A DNA stretch of 32,173 nucleotides from an uncultured Acetatifactor sp. (GCA_947629645.1 CANREV010000035.1:1-32173); one strand, 5' to 3'. Numbered from the stretch's first letter, positions 16,941 to 25,434 are shown. Numbers and translations are program-made. Notes: a model not told the origin generated them from the letters alone.

Positions 16941-18179
16941 TTACAATCCCATATTATTTTCTTTACGATAAAATAAAGACGTGTATACTTCCTGTCCAGG
17001 GATCCCATAAACAACACTACTTAATTCCAGCTGTTTAAACCCATTGTTTTTTAAAAACTCATAACCGTTGTTATAAGACTCTCTGTCTGTATCATCCCAA
17101 ATAATAACTCCATCTGGTTTCAGCTTTGTCACAGAGTTGTAAGAACATCTGACTCTATCACGCCCATCAATAAAAATAATATCAAACTCACCATCTACAT
17201 TAAGAATTTGACGGCAATATTCACCATCATATTCTAATTTGCAATATCTTGGCAAAACATTCTCTGGAATAATTTCACACATTTTTTGATACCACTCCAT
17301 ATCTGATTCAATAGAAACCACTTCACCAACATATTGACTCCAAAACAAAGTGCTATTTCCCATTCCCCATTCAAATACTCTCATTGTTTTATTTAACCTT
17401 TTTACTATGAAATCAATAATACTTTTTCCCAACCAAGGATTTACATTTTCGTTCTCATCCCAAAAAAATTCTTCATATGTATTTCCCAATATCCAACTTC
17501 CCATTAATCCCGTTTTATTCAGATAATTATTTTTATTCCGAAGACAATCCGATAACTGCATCGAAAGCTCATAAATATCTCTTTTGCTCTCCATTATATT
17601 TTTACATATTTTATAACTCATATTTGAATTTATACGAAAATCATATAACAAGACACAAAAATCAGGAATATAATAACGCTTAATGGATTCATCTAAAAAT
17701 AATGCCTTAAAATACCTGTCATATTGCAAAATACTTTCTTTTTTTCTTTTTAAACAGTTCACACTCACGATATCTGGAAGTACACTGTTTAAACCTACAT
17801 GATAAAAAAATTCTTTATTCTGCTTTTTCATATCACTTAAAATATTATTGGACATTTCAACATTAAGAAAAACTTGATCTGCACCTACACGAAAAATATA
17901 ATCTGCCGTTTCCTCTGTCATCAGATTAACAAATCTCGAATTTACATTTTCGTCTTTTGAGAGTAGTAATTTAACCCCCCCCCCCGTATTTTTTAGTTTT
18001 CTTTTCACCATTTCTATCAACGCATCATTTTCCGCACAATCATATATAGCTACCACAATTTCAGAACAATTTAGTCCTTTTACCTTATCTAATGTATGTT
18101 CTATCACAGTTTTATCATCAATTGTTTGAAGTAGCCATCTATTGTATCGGGAATCTGCTTGTAAGTATGTAATATCCAT
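16941..18179 (-). CDS. SpsF-like nucleotidyltransferase domain fused to a methyltransferase domain, phase-variable
   Basis: The protein has 412 aa from ATG 18179 (TAGGAT upstream). Residues 1-115 look like a divergent SpsF/CMP-sugar synthetase GT-A fold: YLQADSRYNRWLLQTID, TVIEHTLDKVKG, EIVVAIYD, ADYIFRVGADQVFLN. The usual SxRLPGK substrate loop is not present, so activity may be lost or changed. From about residue 260, RVFEWGMGNSTLFWSQYV, VVSIESDMEWY, FDIIFIDGRDRVRCSY and LKPDGVIIWDDTDRESY form a SAM methyltransferase domain close to Methyltransf_24-like proteins. A run of eleven G encodes TGGGV at codons 65-69 and keeps the frame open here. One G more or fewer would stop translation soon after. 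Confidence 0.75.
   Translation of the reverse strand: MDITYLQADSRYNRWLLQTIDDKTVIEHTLDKVKGLNCSEIVVAIYDCAENDALIEMVKRKLKNTGGGVKLLLSKDENVNSRFVNLMTEETADYIFRVGADQVFLNVEMSNNILSDMKKQNKEFFYHVGLNSVLPDIVSVNCLKRKKESILQYDRYFKALFLDESIKRYYIPDFCVLLYDFRINSNMSYKICKNIMESKRDIYELSMQLSDCLRNKNNYLNKTGLMGSWILGNTYEEFFWDENENVNPWLGKSIIDFIVKRLNKTMRVFEWGMGNSTLFWSQYVGEVVSIESDMEWYQKMCEIIPENVLPRYCKLEYDGEYCRQILNVDGEFDIIFIDGRDRVRCSYNSVTKLKPDGVIIWDDTDRESYNNGYEFLKNNGFKQLELSSVVYGIPGQEVYTSLFYRKENNMGL
17975..17985 (-). repeat. G11 homopolymer, candidate phase-variation tract (ON)
   Basis: Eleven C on the plus strand are G11 in the sense strand, within codons 65-69 of the 412-aa gene. The tract is in frame in this sequence. It is the longest G run in the window and stands out in a very AT-rich gene. 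Neighbouring genes encode glycine with mixed codons, so the pure GGG run is not a codon-use effect. Confidence 0.8.
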
Positions 18180-18184
18180 ATATC

Positions 18185-18624
18185 CTATCTTTTAATCTCC
18201 TTCCAACTAATGAAAAATACCAAATCACTCATTTCAAATTTTTCTTTACAAAGTTTCTTTATCTTCTTAGTAAACATTTCGCAAAAATATCATCATAAGT
18301 ATTAGCTGGCATTCCCCCTCTGTAAAAAGTATTCATCACACTTTCTACGCAATTCACTCCACATAAAGCCGTGGTCCTTGCGTAACAGCATTAAAAGCAA
18401 TCTGATCTCAAATATACTCCAGAAAGCTTCTTGTTATTTCCCAATTCAAAGTCAAAAATCACTTGAACATTATAAAACTCTTTATTCTTTGTGACCTCAT
18501 CATCCACTTCTCCGCAATGACACAGAAACTTTTCCAGGTCCCATCCTTCTACGTCTTCAATAAAGAGAACTATAGTCCTCCTAATTCCGCACAAATAAAT
18601 ACAGGCAATTTCTTGAATACACTT
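18185..18624 (-). pseudogene. Fragmented glycan-cluster gene
   Basis: This stretch between the LicD and SpsF-like genes holds protein-like pieces in shifting frames. The first, 18391-18624, reads QEIACIYLCGIRRTIVLFIE, then LCHCGEVDDEVTKNKEFYNV and VIFDFELGNNKKL. The next, 18302-18391 with an ATG overlapping the stop as TAATG, reads MLLRKDHGFMWSELRRKCDE and its frame is open further upstream (SIFEIRLLLML). Then come NTYDDIFAKCLLRR and 18185-18277 with KKIKKLCKEKFEMSDLVFFI. Read together they look like the C-terminal part of one larger protein broken by at least three frameshifts. I cannot name the family. Separate small genes are possible but less likely. Confidence 0.5.
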
Positions 18625-18647
18625 TCAAATTAATTTTCCAAGCCACT

Positions 18648-20114
18648 CTATCCCCCATCCATTTGCATAATCATAATCGGTTTCCCTGCATTTTGAAACG
18701 GCTGCAGAATCGCATTCATATTTCCATAATAAGCATCACAATTTGCCACAGCGCGCTCTGTCTGATTAGTTTCATCACAAATTCCCCAGCCTGCGGCTTT
18801 GTACTGATCTAAAATCTTCTGATACCGCTCTCCCAGTTTCGTTGACACCTGATCCAGGATTTTTTTCATGGCAGGATGCGGCCTCCACCAAAGGGCGATC
18901 TGTTCTTTCCGGTCTTCAAATACTTTCAGGACCTCCTCCAGTTTGTCCAAAGCTTTATCGCCATATTGTGCAAACACTTTGGGATCATTTGCCGTCAACA
19001 TCAGTTTTTTACGGCTTCCATCTTCTCTCATCACAACAGGAAACCATGGTTCGGGAATCTCCGTTGATTCCTCTTCTACAACGATATCTTCTATCTTTAC
19101 TAAACCCGCCTTTACCGTTTCCTTCTCTATTTTTTTTACATATTCTCTTAACTGCTCCAACTGTCTCTTATAATATGGATATTCATGTGCTCCTCCATTA
19201 ATATGATAAAGCTCATAGTTCCCATAAATTTGTCTCAGAATCCGGTCATATTCTGCTGGAACCGGAAGCATAAATCCTTCAAAGGAAGCCGCATATGTTT
19301 CCGCAAACCATTCCTTTGGATATTTTTTTACTTCCCATAATGTATAATCCACATACTCTACCAGAACATCCGCCTCGTCTTCGTTATACATCATGGCGAT
19401 ATGATTAGCCCATTTCCACATTTCAGAAGATAAATCATACCACTTTTCTTCCTCCAGCAGCTGCTGATTAATGGGCAGCTTGCAGCTTTCTTTCAAATAA
19501 ACAATGCCATCTTCCATTTCCTGTTTAAAATATTGTAACCTTGCCTGAACTTCTTCTTCCGTCTCTCCTTCTTTTGCATCAAAATCTCCGCGGGCCATTT
19601 GTTTGGCCACCTGTGCGACACGCCCCGCCAAAGTAAATAAGTTTTTCTGCAGTTCTCTGTCCGTCTCATTCCGAGGTAAATAGTCCAGAGGGAAAATGTC
19701 AAGCCCCACCGTAAAAGGGCAGTTATGGTTCCGTTCCAGCCAATCCTTGGCGATACTAATGCCACTCCCGTTATTAACACATGTATGAAACTGATCATAT
19801 CCTTCCTCTGTCAGAGGACTTCTGGCACGATAATCTTCCGGCAATTCTTTAGGGAGCACTTTCATTAATGTATTATAATCGTTTCTGATCATCCAGATAT
19901 CCATATCGTCATCCCAGGGTACAAAACCTTCATGACGGATCGCTCCCAACAGGGTACCGCACGCCGCGAACCACTTTAATCCGTATTTATCGCATACTTC
20001 CGCGACTTTCTGTAACAGTTCCAGCTCCGCAGCCCACAATGTTTTCATTGTGGTATCCAGATAAAATCCTTCCCTGATCTCCTGTTTAAAAAAACTTTCC
20101 GGAAATTCCAGCAT
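18648..20114 (-). CDS. LicD family protein with C-terminal extension
   Basis: The protein has 488 aa from ATG 20114, chosen because AGGGAGGAG lies just upstream; in-frame starts further up lack such a site. LicD signature: KYGLKWFAACGTLLGAIRHE, then GFVPWDDDMDIWM (residues 45-75) with the acidic DDDMD metal site, and later VGLDIFPLDYLP. LicD proteins transfer phosphocholine or other phosphodiester-linked groups from CDP donors to surface glycans. The family is usually about 270 aa; here a C-terminal part (ALWWRPHPAM, ANCDAYYGNMNAIL, GKPIMIM) recalls CDP-glycerol glycerophosphotransferase tails. The end at GGATAG is followed by debris, so the C-terminus may be shortened. Confidence 0.85.
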   Translation of the reverse strand: MLEFPESFFKQEIREGFYLDTTMKTLWAAELELLQKVAEVCDKYGLKWFAACGTLLGAIRHEGFVPWDDDMDIWMIRNDYNTLMKVLPKELPEDYRARSPLTEEGYDQFHTCVNNGSGISIAKDWLERNHNCPFTVGLDIFPLDYLPRNETDRELQKNLFTLAGRVAQVAKQMARGDFDAKEGETEEEVQARLQYFKQEMEDGIVYLKESCKLPINQQLLEEEKWYDLSSEMWKWANHIAMMYNEDEADVLVEYVDYTLWEVKKYPKEWFAETYAASFEGFMLPVPAEYDRILRQIYGNYELYHINGGAHEYPYYKRQLEQLREYVKKIEKETVKAGLVKIEDIVVEEESTEIPEPWFPVVMREDGSRKKLMLTANDPKVFAQYGDKALDKLEEVLKVFEDRKEQIALWWRPHPAMKKILDQVSTKLGERYQKILDQYKAAGWGICDETNQTERAVANCDAYYGNMNAILQPFQNAGKPIMIMQMDGG

Positions 20115-20140
20115 GTCCGCTCCTCCCTGCGCAATAAACA

Positions 20141-20172
20141 AAAAATGCTCCGCATTCCACGAAAGCATTTTT
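20141..20172 (-). promoter_or_regulatory. Hairpin with T-run in the licD leader, possible attenuator
   Basis: On the minus strand AAAAATGCT and AGCATTTTT pair around a 14-nt loop, followed by TTTTTTG-TTT. It lies between the candidate promoter at 20223 and the ribosome site of the LicD gene. The stem has few GC pairs, so termination may be weak. This shape could lower or tune LicD transcription. Seen in sequence; the function is inferred. Confidence 0.35.
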
Positions 20173-20222
20173 CTCAATCTCTATACTGCCTCCATGCAAT
20201 CTTTTTTCAAATTAATAATTCA

Positions 20223-20228
20223 ATTATA
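20223..20228 (-). promoter_or_regulatory. Extended -10 promoter for the LicD gene
   Basis: TATAAT preceded by TG (TGTTATAAT) on the minus strand, about 110 nt upstream of ATG 20114. A weak -35 (TTGCAG) lies 17 nt further up. The strong extended -10 supports a sigma-A start near 20216. Confidence 0.5.
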
Positions 20229-20361
20229 ACATATATCGGCTCATACTGCAAAAAAATTTAGGCTGACGTTTGTATTCCACATAATACCAAACTTTATAAA
20301 CTAATAACACTCAAATTGAGAAGTGTAAAAATGTCTGCCTGCGGTGTTTTGCGTTGATTTG

Positions 20362-20373
20362 TGCGATATCGCA
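20362..20373. promoter_or_regulatory. 12-bp perfect palindrome between divergent promoters
   Basis: TGCGATATCGCA reads the same on both strands. It lies in the 362-bp space between the LicD gene and the ATPase gene, about 45 nt upstream of the ATPase -35. A dimeric regulator could bind here. Nothing else coding was seen in this spacer. Confidence 0.3.
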
Positions 20374-20417
20374 GTAAATATTCGTGTAATTTAATGCAAA
20401 TATTAATATAAAATTAA

Positions 20418-20446
20418 TTGAATTTCACACGATTATTTGCTATACT
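20418..20446 (+). promoter_or_regulatory. Sigma-A promoter of the ATPase gene
   Basis: TTGAAT (20418-20423), 17-nt spacer, TATACT (20441-20446). It lies 30 nt upstream of the AGGGGAGG ribosome site and ATG 20477. Confidence 0.7.
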
Positions 20447-20476
20447 ATAGGTGACTTCTGAAAAGGGGAGGCATTT

Positions 20477-21772
20477 ATGTACCGAAAAATCATGGCTTTT
20501 TTAGAAACATGGAAAGAAAACGAACACCGCAAGCCGCTGATTTTGCAGGGAGCGAGGCAGGTCGGCAAGACTTATTCCCTTTTGGAGTTTGGGCGCACAC
20601 ACTATGAGAATGTGGCGTATTTCAACTTTGAAACAAATCCGAAGCTCTCAGAAACCTTTGATGAAAATATCAGTCCCGATTATCTGATCCCTATTCTGTC
20701 CCATATCGCAGGGCAAACCATCGTCAGAGGCAAAACGCTGATCGTCTTTGACGAGGTGCAGCTTTGCGAACGTGCGCTGACGTCACTCAAGTATTTTTGC
20801 GAGGACGCTCCCGATTATCACATCATCGTGGCAGGCAGTCTTTTAGGCGTTGCGGTAAACCGTGCAAAGTTCTCTTTTCCCGTGGGCAAGGTCGATATGA
20901 AAACCCTTTACCCGATGGACATGGAAGAATTTATGCTTGCGCTGGGGGAGGACGCTCTGATAGACCAAATCAAAAAGTCCTTCCAGGCCAACACGCCGAT
21001 ACCTTCCGCTTTGCACGATGCGGCGATGCTGCTTTACCGACAGTATCTTGTGGTGGGCGGTATGCCGGAGTGCGTCATGCAGTTTGCCCAGACAAAGGAT
21101 TATATCCTTGTGCGCCATGCGCAGGACACCATTCTGACAGGCTATCTCAACGACATGAGCAAGTACAACAACTTGAACGAGATTAAAAAGACGCGGCTTG
21201 CCTATGACAACATTACCGTGCAGCTTTCAAAGAAGAACACTCGTTTTCAATATAAGCTGATCAAGAAGGGAGGACGGGCTTCCGAATTTGAGAACGCCAT
21301 CGAATGGCTCTGTCTGTCTGGCATCGTGTCGCAGGTGTTCAAGGTGGAACAGGTAAAAAAGCCTTTAGAAAACTACCGTGACATCAACGCTTTCAAGATT
21401 TATGTTTCCGATCTGGGTCTGCTTGCCGCTAAAAAGGATTTAGCCGCAAACGATGTTCTCTACATGGTGAAGGAACTGAACGACTTTAAGGGCGGACTTG
21501 TGGAAAACTATGTGAATGTGCAGCTTGCTATAAGCGGCTACCAGACCTATTATTGGGAGTCCGAGCGTGGTGCGGAAATTGATTTTATCATTCAGAGGGA
21601 GGGCAGGCTCATTCCCATTGAGGTCAAGTCCGCAGACAACACAAAAGCCAAAAGTTTAAAGGTCTATATGGAAACCTACAAGCCCGATTACGCTATCAAA
21701 CTCTCTGCGAAAAACTTTGGCTTTGAGGACGGGAAAAAGACCGTTCCTCTCTACGCCGCATTTTGTATCTAA
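20477..21772 (+). CDS. AAA ATPase with DUF4143 domain
   Basis: The protein has 431 aa. Walker A GARQVGKTYS (25-34), Walker B TLIVFDEVQL, and sensor-like HIIVAGSLLG belong to the AAA_14 domain. The C-terminal half is DUF4143, ending in a nuclease-like ERGAEIDFIIQREGRLIPIE plus VKSA, the D-E-K pattern of PD-(D/E)XK folds. This family (COG1373) is widespread and often mobile in gut Clostridia; its cellular role is not established. It lies alone on the plus strand with its own promoter and a higher GC content than the cluster to its left, so it looks like a later insertion with no direct role in glycosylation. The start ATG 20477 has AGGGGAGG upstream. Confidence 0.88.
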   Translation: MYRKIMAFLETWKENEHRKPLILQGARQVGKTYSLLEFGRTHYENVAYFNFETNPKLSETFDENISPDYLIPILSHIAGQTIVRGKTLIVFDEVQLCERALTSLKYFCEDAPDYHIIVAGSLLGVAVNRAKFSFPVGKVDMKTLYPMDMEEFMLALGEDALIDQIKKSFQANTPIPSALHDAAMLLYRQYLVVGGMPECVMQFAQTKDYILVRHAQDTILTGYLNDMSKYNNLNEIKKTRLAYDNITVQLSKKNTRFQYKLIKKGGRASEFENAIEWLCLSGIVSQVFKVEQVKKPLENYRDINAFKIYVSDLGLLAAKKDLAANDVLYMVKELNDFKGGLVENYVNVQLAISGYQTYYWESERGAEIDFIIQREGRLIPIEVKSADNTKAKSLKVYMETYKPDYAIKLSAKNFGFEDGKKTVPLYAAFCI

Positions 21773-21807
21773 ACCAATACAGGCAATCGGTGGAGTGTCG
21801 CAAAAAT

Positions 21808-21836
21808 TTGACCTATATTTACCAAAATGTTATAAT
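21808..21836 (+). promoter_or_regulatory. Sigma-A promoter of the CgeB-like gene
   Basis: TTGACC (21808-21813), exactly 17 nt, TATAAT (21831-21836) with TG two bases before the -10. It lies 65 nt upstream of ATG 21901 and just after the ATPase stop, so the transferase need not depend on ATPase transcription. Confidence 0.8.
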
Positions 21837-21900
21837 CCTAAATATATATCTGATCAGAATTTATATTAATTTACCTACAAACTGGTTTAGGAGCATTCTC

Positions 21901-23067
21901 ATGAAAATCTTGATGCTGACATGGAAAAGTTTTGGAAACGAAGATATGACAGACGCCTTTCAGACGCTGGAGCATCAGGTCATAGAGCTGCCCTTTTCCG
22001 ACAAAGGCGAGAAACCAGACAATGAACTGGAAGAAGATTTGATATCCAGTATAAAACAGACTGGGCCGGATCTGCTTTTTTCTTTCAATTATTTTCCCGT
22101 GGCTTCCTTGGCATGCCGGAAACTGGATATTCCCTATGTATCCTGGGTTTATGACAGTCCTTATGTAAGGCTTTATCACTATACCATCAATTATCCCACC
22201 AACCATGTCTTCGTATTTGACAAGCAGCAGTTTCTGGAATTTCATAACGGCGGCATCTCTACAGTGCACTATCTTCCCATGGCGGCAAACACAAAACGTT
22301 TATCCGCCATGAAAGATTTCGACACTTTCCGCAAAACTCCCTGGCTGAATCAGCATTCCGTGGCTTTCGTGGGCTCCCTCTACACGGAAAAGCACCAATT
22401 TTACCAGCGTATGGAAAAAATTTCTTCCTACACAAGAGGATATCTGGAAGGGCTGATGGCCGCCCAGAAACTTGTGTACGGCTACAATTTTATCCAGGAA
22501 TCCCTGCCACGGGATATTATCGCGGATATGCAGAAAGCATTGCCCCTCACTCCTGCCGCAGACAGTGTGGAAAGCGTGGAATATCTTTTTGCGCAGTATG
22601 TAATCAACCGCCAGATCACCGCCACCGAACGTCTGGAACTGCTCACCGCCGTGTCGGAGCGATTCTCGCTGGATCTCTATACGCCGGACAAAAATTTACA
22701 GATCAAAAATTGTATCAATCACGGCGCTGTGGACTATTATGATTTCGCTCCGTATGTTTTTAAACAGGCAAAGATCAACTTAAATATCACTCTGCGCAGC
22801 ATCCAGACAGGCATTCCCTTAAGAGCCTTTGACATTATGGGAGCGGGCGGTTTCCTGCTGACGAATTATCAGGCGGATTTTCTGGACTTTTTTACTCCGG
22901 ATGAAGATTTTGTCTTTTTTGAAAGCAAGTCCGATTTATTGGACAAAATAGCATATTACCTCAAACACAAAGAAGAGCGCGTCGCCATTGCAAAAAACGG
23001 CCTGCGGAAGATCTCCGCAGACCACACTTACGTCCACCGTGCGCAAGAGATTCTAAGCGATCTGTAG
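21901..23067 (+). CDS. CgeB-like glycosyltransferase
   Basis: The protein has 388 aa. The start ATG 21901 is set by AGGAG 7 nt upstream and the promoter at 21808; the open frame extends further up without a site. The N-terminal half has PDLLFSFNYFPVASLACRKL and PYVSWVYDSPYVRLYHYT (DUF3880-like), and the C-terminal half has NLNITLRSIQTGIPLRAFDI followed by MGAGGFLLTNYQADF, then LDKIAYYLKHKEERVAIAKN, the CgeB/Glyco_trans_1_2 end. These GT-B enzymes are named after B. subtilis CgeB and commonly lie beside flagellin genes in Lachnospiraceae. It runs towards the radical SAM gene; the two stops are 24 nt apart with no clear terminator between. Confidence 0.85.
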   Translation: MKILMLTWKSFGNEDMTDAFQTLEHQVIELPFSDKGEKPDNELEEDLISSIKQTGPDLLFSFNYFPVASLACRKLDIPYVSWVYDSPYVRLYHYTINYPTNHVFVFDKQQFLEFHNGGISTVHYLPMAANTKRLSAMKDFDTFRKTPWLNQHSVAFVGSLYTEKHQFYQRMEKISSYTRGYLEGLMAAQKLVYGYNFIQESLPRDIIADMQKALPLTPAADSVESVEYLFAQYVINRQITATERLELLTAVSERFSLDLYTPDKNLQIKNCINHGAVDYYDFAPYVFKQAKINLNITLRSIQTGIPLRAFDIMGAGGFLLTNYQADFLDFFTPDEDFVFFESKSDLLDKIAYYLKHKEERVAIAKNGLRKISADHTYVHRAQEILSDL

Positions 23068-23091
23068 CAGTGCAATAGTCATCTTCTCCTG

Positions 23092-24222
23092 TCAGACCAC
23101 CCAGTCCTCCAGCACACTGTGCTTACCCAGAATTTCCCACTGGCATGGTTTTCCCTCGAAGCAATAACCGCAGCGTTCCATAGGGATTAATAATCTCGCT
23201 TTCAAGACCGGAGTCGTCAGTTCCGGATCATAGAGATCAATCCCTTCGTCTGTGGGCAGCGTTTGTCCAAACGCTTTGTTAAAATATTTTGTGGTAAAAG
23301 GTGCATAACAGGGCGCGGCTTTCCCCTCATGCAGACAGGTACAGGTCGCCTGAAAACAACGATAGAAAAATTCTTCATCCGAATCAGGCTCTGACGTCTG
23401 GATTTTATTAAACTCTGTAATCATCGGCGTGATCGTGTAAGGTATTCCCTTCTCATACAGAAACTTTTGGATTCCCTGCACTTCGTCCTGCAAAGGCGGA
23501 TAAAAAGAAATATGGAAAAACGCCATATTTTTCTTCATAACATCTATCAGTGAATCGTCTATTCTCCGAATCAACAAACCGTTGGTCACTACCGTAATAA
23601 TGCTGGCCGGATATAAGCTTCTGGTCAGTTCCACAAATTTCCCAAGTTCCGGATTTAAGAGCGGCTCTCCCCCTAAGATCCGAATCACCCCGATATCTGC
23701 GATATACTTTTTTAACTGTTTCAGATCGGCCGCAAAACGTTCATACTCTGTAAAAACAGGCTGCGCCACAAGTGGGGAATAGTGAGTGCAGTATTTACAG
23801 TTCAAATTGCAATGATCCGTCACATGAAATTCCAGATAGGGCAAATAAGGATCATACAACATAGGGGTGATCAGACCGGCTATCGCTTCCGGCTGATTTC
23901 TGGTCTGCGCATTCAGGCGCAGACCGTCATAGATATCCTGCGGCTCCACTCCCGCGCGAAGCAAAGCCAGAACCAGCTCATTCTGCTGCATATAATATTC
24001 TTTCGGAATCACAATGGCGGCCAATTCCTGCGCGGCATATTTCTCTCCAAACTCCTCCACTGTGATCTCCTCTTTCTTTTGCGTCCGCCCCAATACCACA
24101 AAAGCATCTACAGACAGAGTTTCTCCGCTGTCCTGCGCAAGAAGTCCGGAATATTCTTTCTCCAGAATCTCCTTCATCAATTCGCTCCACTTTGTATTAC
24201 CGAAAACCGCTATATGTAACAT
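23092..24222 (-). CDS. Radical SAM protein with SPASM-like Cys-rich tail
   Basis: The protein has 376 aa. The radical SAM core starts EFHVTDHCNLNCKYCTHYSP, with C138-x3-C142-x2-C145 for the 4Fe-4S cluster, then RILGGEPLLNPEL and VVTNGLLI. More Cys follow in CFQATCTCLHEGKAAPCYAP and ERCGYCFEGKPCQW, suggesting an auxiliary cluster as in SPASM or Twitch enzymes. The first ~125 residues begin HIAVFGNTKWSELMKEIL and look like a degenerate Rossmann-like module. The start is ATG 24222 with CGGAGAGAG upstream. Its place after two CgeB-like genes next to flagellin suggests modification of the flagellar glycan or of flagellin itself. The substrate is unknown. Confidence 0.85.
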   Translation of the reverse strand: MLHIAVFGNTKWSELMKEILEKEYSGLLAQDSGETLSVDAFVVLGRTQKKEEITVEEFGEKYAAQELAAIVIPKEYYMQQNELVLALLRAGVEPQDIYDGLRLNAQTRNQPEAIAGLITPMLYDPYLPYLEFHVTDHCNLNCKYCTHYSPLVAQPVFTEYERFAADLKQLKKYIADIGVIRILGGEPLLNPELGKFVELTRSLYPASIITVVTNGLLIRRIDDSLIDVMKKNMAFFHISFYPPLQDEVQGIQKFLYEKGIPYTITPMITEFNKIQTSEPDSDEEFFYRCFQATCTCLHEGKAAPCYAPFTTKYFNKAFGQTLPTDEGIDLYDPELTTPVLKARLLIPMERCGYCFEGKPCQWEILGKHSVLEDWVV

Positions 24223-24252
24223 ATCTCTCTCCGTTCTGAATTAACTTTACCG

Positions 24253-25434
24253 CTACAAAAATGTCAGCAAATCTCTGTGCAATTCCTGCGCTCTGGCTTT
24301 CCATGTGTGTTCAGAGGAAGCCAATGCGCATCCTGCGGATGCAATTTCCTGCAGCTTTTCTTCATTGGATAGCAGGTCCTTGATACGCTGGGGCAGCGTC
24401 ACTAATCCATCCTCAGTCAGATCAAAATTCACCCATGCTGCAGCGGGCAGTATCTCCTCAAAATATCGGGACGTTTCCGATACCACCGCCGCGCCGCACA
24501 ACATAGCGTTAAACACCCTTTCATGGCTGCCGTCCTTAAACCAAGGCAGCGTATTTAAAACGATCTTACTGTCTGCCATTTTAGAAAGGATCTCATCCGG
24601 TGAAACCTTACCGCCGTAATGCACGTTGGGAAGTCCAACCCACTCGCAGTCCGACCAGCCGTCCCCATACAACTCCAGCAAAATTCCCGCTTTTGCCACA
24701 GAACCAACAATCCGTTCCCTGAAATGAGAACTCACCACCCGCTCCACGGAGACACAGGAAGAAATGAATCTTCGCAATTCTTCCTCAGAAAGCATCACAC
24801 CTTCTTTTTGAAGCTGACGTTCTATCACCGATTCAACGGTTTCATCCGGATGAGCAAGCAGATAGGCAACGCTTCGGTCATACACTTCTTCCGCGGGAAA
24901 ATGCCAGTCCATTGAAGTCGGCTTAGGCGGTATACGGTCCGCGTAAAGGCTTCCCCCATATAATACTTCTATTTTGCGGGTAGTTATGGGTTTAATCGGT
25001 TCGCAGGTGCCAGTCCCTCCATGAGCCAAAAAACCGTTAAATGGAATATTGGGATAAAAACGCTCTACATAATTCATGTGGTTTTTGTCGATGCACAATA
25101 CGATCCCTGTAGCGGGCATTTTCAATAAGATATTGTGATACCAGTACGGGTGATCCACCAGAATATTGATACATGGAATCCCCAACACTTCCCAGACATT
25201 TTCTCCGGAAGGCGATCTCATCCCGAAAAACTGACTGTTAAAAGCAATCATCGCCGTAACAGGCTTTTCCTGAATATATTGATACAGTAATCCAAGACTT
25301 CTCGTACTCTCCCGCAGGTCAAAATCAAAAATCTCATAACCCAGTTCCTTCAACCCTGCTTTCAGTTCATTGCTGAATAAATTAATCGTATCCAGCTCTC
25401 CCTGAAACAAGACCAGTCTCTTTTTCTCTGTCAT
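24253..25434 (-). CDS. CgeB-like glycosyltransferase
   Basis: The protein has 393 aa from ATG 25434. RLVLFQGELDTINLFSNEL, then PCINILVDHPYWYHN in the N-terminal (DUF3880-like) half, and GILLELYGDGW, SKIVLNTLPWFKDGSHERVF and NAMLCGAAVVSETSRYFEE in the C-terminal CgeB half. The HERVF and AMLCGAAVVSE positions correspond to the nucleotide-sugar pocket of GT-B enzymes. It lies 30 nt upstream of the radical SAM gene and 15 nt after the larger CgeB-like gene, so the three should be one operon. I infer transfer of a sugar to flagellin or to the growing chain. Confidence 0.85.
   Translation of the reverse strand: MTEKKRLVLFQGELDTINLFSNELKAGLKELGYEIFDFDLRESTRSLGLLYQYIQEKPVTAMIAFNSQFFGMRSPSGENVWEVLGIPCINILVDHPYWYHNILLKMPATGIVLCIDKNHMNYVERFYPNIPFNGFLAHGGTGTCEPIKPITTRKIEVLYGGSLYADRIPPKPTSMDWHFPAEEVYDRSVAYLLAHPDETVESVIERQLQKEGVMLSEEELRRFISSCVSVERVVSSHFRERIVGSVAKAGILLELYGDGWSDCEWVGLPNVHYGGKVSPDEILSKMADSKIVLNTLPWFKDGSHERVFNAMLCGAAVVSETSRYFEEILPAAAWVNFDLTEDGLVTLPQRIKDLLSNEEKLQEIASAGCALASSEHTWKARAQELHRDLLTFL

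Noticed and set aside
21763..21900. N-terminal extension of the CgeB-like gene
   Set aside because: It would overlap the ATPase end and the promoter at 21808-21836; AGGAG and ATG 21901 fit better.
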